This document shows, piece after piece, positions 6,111-7,063 of a stretch of DNA of 7,063 nt. Position numbers and translations under genes: made by a program. Within the stretch, counting starts at the first letter, position 1; each line of letters begins with the position of its first letter. The notes beneath the pieces are model-generated. The model was given only the letters and a program-made list of their open reading frames with translations, was not told the DNA's origin and ran no database searches. Origin of the DNA: Spirochaetaceae bacterium (GTDB lineage Bacteria > Spirochaetota > Spirochaetia > UBA9216); contig JAQQAK010000361.1 of assembly GCA_028527945.1 (NCBI GenBank), positions 1 through 7,063 of the forward strand, given 5' to 3'.

Positions 6111-7063
6111 TTAAAACATATTCTTTATATCATCTATCTTCAGCTCCAATGCGTCAGCGTCTGGCTCTTCATCTGTTTTATTTCGATCTTTCATTGGCAA
6201 AAATACATTATTATAACTCTCAGCAAGTTTATAAATATCATCATCCGCAAATTCAGGATCGATTTTCACTTCAAAATTATAACCATGTTCATCCATACCA
6301 CGCCGCATAACATGAATAGGATCTGTAACTGTAATTGCAAAATGAGGACTATAAAATATCGTATATACGATAACGGTCACAAGTATAATAATAAAAAACA
6401 TAAGACTGTCCATTGCCTGAACTCTCTCTATACCCCTTATATCAAAGAAAAACTCATTTCCTTCATATTCTGAATACGCGTAATCTGTATAACCGAAGGT
6501 ATGGTTATAATATTCGTTATCATATTTTGTATAAACAGTCTCACCATTTTCTTTTATAATAAGAATTTTAGGATAAAGATCTACAACATCTTTTTCACCA
6601 TCATTGTATTTAAGCATAACATTTATAAGCTCCTGAGAGTTTTCTCGCTCCATTGTAGGTAAAGAGAAAAGCTGAATAATGATTGATGAAAAAAGTAGAA
6701 CTCCAACAAAAGCAGTAACAGACATTGTAGTTATTTTTGTTACATGTCTTTCTGCCATTACTGAATCTGTGTTCTTAATCTGCTTAAATATTTTCAAAAC
6801 CCTCAAAAGTCTTAATACTCTGGCAATACGAACAGCCTTTATAACCTTAAGAACGTTTAATATACCAGCAGCTCCGCTAACAGCTGTTCCACCAAGAATT
6901 ACAGCTAAAGCAGCAGGACCTGAGTTAAAAATTAAAAGTGGAATAGACGCAAAGAGATCAATCCATCCTCTTCTCTTTACAAAATATTCTCTGACTTCAT
7001 TGTGTAATATAGCTAAATAAAGACGAACTAAAAATTCAATAGTAAAAAACAGGTCAAAAGCAC
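6111..7063 (-). CDS. Voltage-sensor membrane protein with HAMP-like domain, no pore (5'-truncated by window edge)
   Basis: The frame is open from the right edge to a TAA at 6111-6113, giving 316 visible residues; the true start lies beyond 7063. Residues 1-18 look like S2 of a voltage-gated ion channel (FTIEFLVRLY) and 32-45 like S3 (GWIDLFASIPLL). Residues 70-96 form an S4 helix with K72, K75, R78, R81, R84, R87, K90, K93 and K96, exactly every third residue. A membrane helix follows at about 111-133. An extracytoplasmic domain of about 85 residues (134-217) carries strands such as KILIIKENGETVYTKYD. A second membrane helix is at about 218-237. A HAMP-like segment spans about 240-293 (TDPIHVMRRGMDE, then DDDIYKLAESYNNVF, like the HAMP DExGxLAxxFN helix). 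The acidic tail ends in LELKIDDIKNMF. The pore helix and selectivity filter expected between S5 and S6 are missing. Automated annotation would probably say 'ion transporter', but a voltage-responsive sensor is likelier (inference). A TTG at 6806 is an internal Leu codon of S4, not the start. Confidence 0.85.
   Translation of the reverse strand, partial: AFDLFFTIEFLVRLYLAILHNEVREYFVKRRGWIDLFASIPLLIFNSGPAALAVILGGTAVSGAAGILNVLKVIKAVRIARVLRLLRVLKIFKQIKNTDSVMAERHVTKITTMSVTAFVGVLLFSSIIIQLFSLPTMERENSQELINVMLKYNDGEKDVVDLYPKILIIKENGETVYTKYDNEYYNHTFGYTDYAYSEYEGNEFFFDIRGIERVQAMDSLMFFIIILVTVIVYTIFYSPHFAITVTDPIHVMRRGMDEHGYNFEVKIDPEFADDDIYKLAESYNNVFLPMKDRNKTDEEPDADALELKIDDIKNMF

Noticed and set aside
6483..6500. 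TFGYTD in the extracytoplasmic domain, similar to the K+ channel filter TVGYGD.
   Set aside because: It is not preceded by a hydrophobic pore helix, the second glycine is Thr, and the surroundings are polar and acidic. It is probably chance, though an alignment of homologues should confirm that it is not conserved.
6111..6806. A 231-residue reading of the right-hand membrane protein starting at TTG 6806.
   Set aside because: The same frame is open to the window edge and encodes S2, S3 and the first half of S4. The TTG is an internal Leu in the middle of S4.
6679..7020. Plus-strand open frame of 113 codons.
   Set aside because: It lies antisense to the voltage-sensor gene, has no clear ribosome binding site and no recognisable domain; it mirrors the GC-richer S4 coding.

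Overview
The window is AT-rich throughout (roughly one third G+C by eye) and gene-dense. It reads like a chromosome segment of a spirochaete, most likely Treponema or a close relative. The evidence is circumstantial: strong A/T codon bias, non-ATG starts (GTG, TTG), a lipoprotein signal with a loose lipobox, and a mix of ComFB-like, possible PilZ-like and 'ion transporter'-type membrane proteins. No rRNA, tRNA, CRISPR array, insertion sequence or phage gene was seen.

Left part, minus strand: a probable secreted lipoprotein (130-807) is followed 6 bp later by the first 41 codons of another gene that leaves the window at its left edge (1-123, weakly PilZ/YcgR-like). The 82-bp gap at 808-889 separates this pair from a plus-strand cluster. 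It holds two divergent promoters whose -35 hexamers lie back to back inside a perfect 14-bp palindrome.

Centre, plus strand: a tightly packed cluster of aconitase (890-2821), an HD-domain phosphohydrolase of the dGTPase/SAMHD1-like type (2818-4053, TTG start, 4-bp overlap) and a TtcA-type tRNA 2-thiocytidine synthetase (4028-4783, overlapping the HD gene). After a 51-bp gap come a small unrecognised protein (4835-5287) and a ComFB-domain protein with an added beta-rich C-terminal half (5274-5990, 14-bp overlap). Two of the first three proteins carry the ligands for a [4Fe-4S] cluster. The small protein and the ComFB protein form a second coupled pair, possibly with their own weak promoter. 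A strong, probably bidirectional terminator hairpin (6009-6046) and a second hairpin (6058-6098) close the cluster.

Right part, minus strand: a converging membrane protein gene (6111 to beyond 7063) is cut by the right edge. Its visible part has S2, S3 and a striking S4 voltage-sensor helix with nine basic residues spaced exactly every third position. In place of an ion-channel pore there is an extracytoplasmic domain of about 85 residues between two membrane helices, then a HAMP-like domain and a short acidic tail with no output domain. This pore-less voltage sensor joined to HAMP is the most unusual object in the window.

How the genes may work together: acn, the HD enzyme and ttcA look co-transcribed and join central carbon metabolism, nucleotide metabolism and tRNA thiolation, with iron-sulfur chemistry as the only visible link. 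The ComFB protein, and possibly the partial left-edge gene, hint at cyclic-dinucleotide signalling nearby, but that link is inference.
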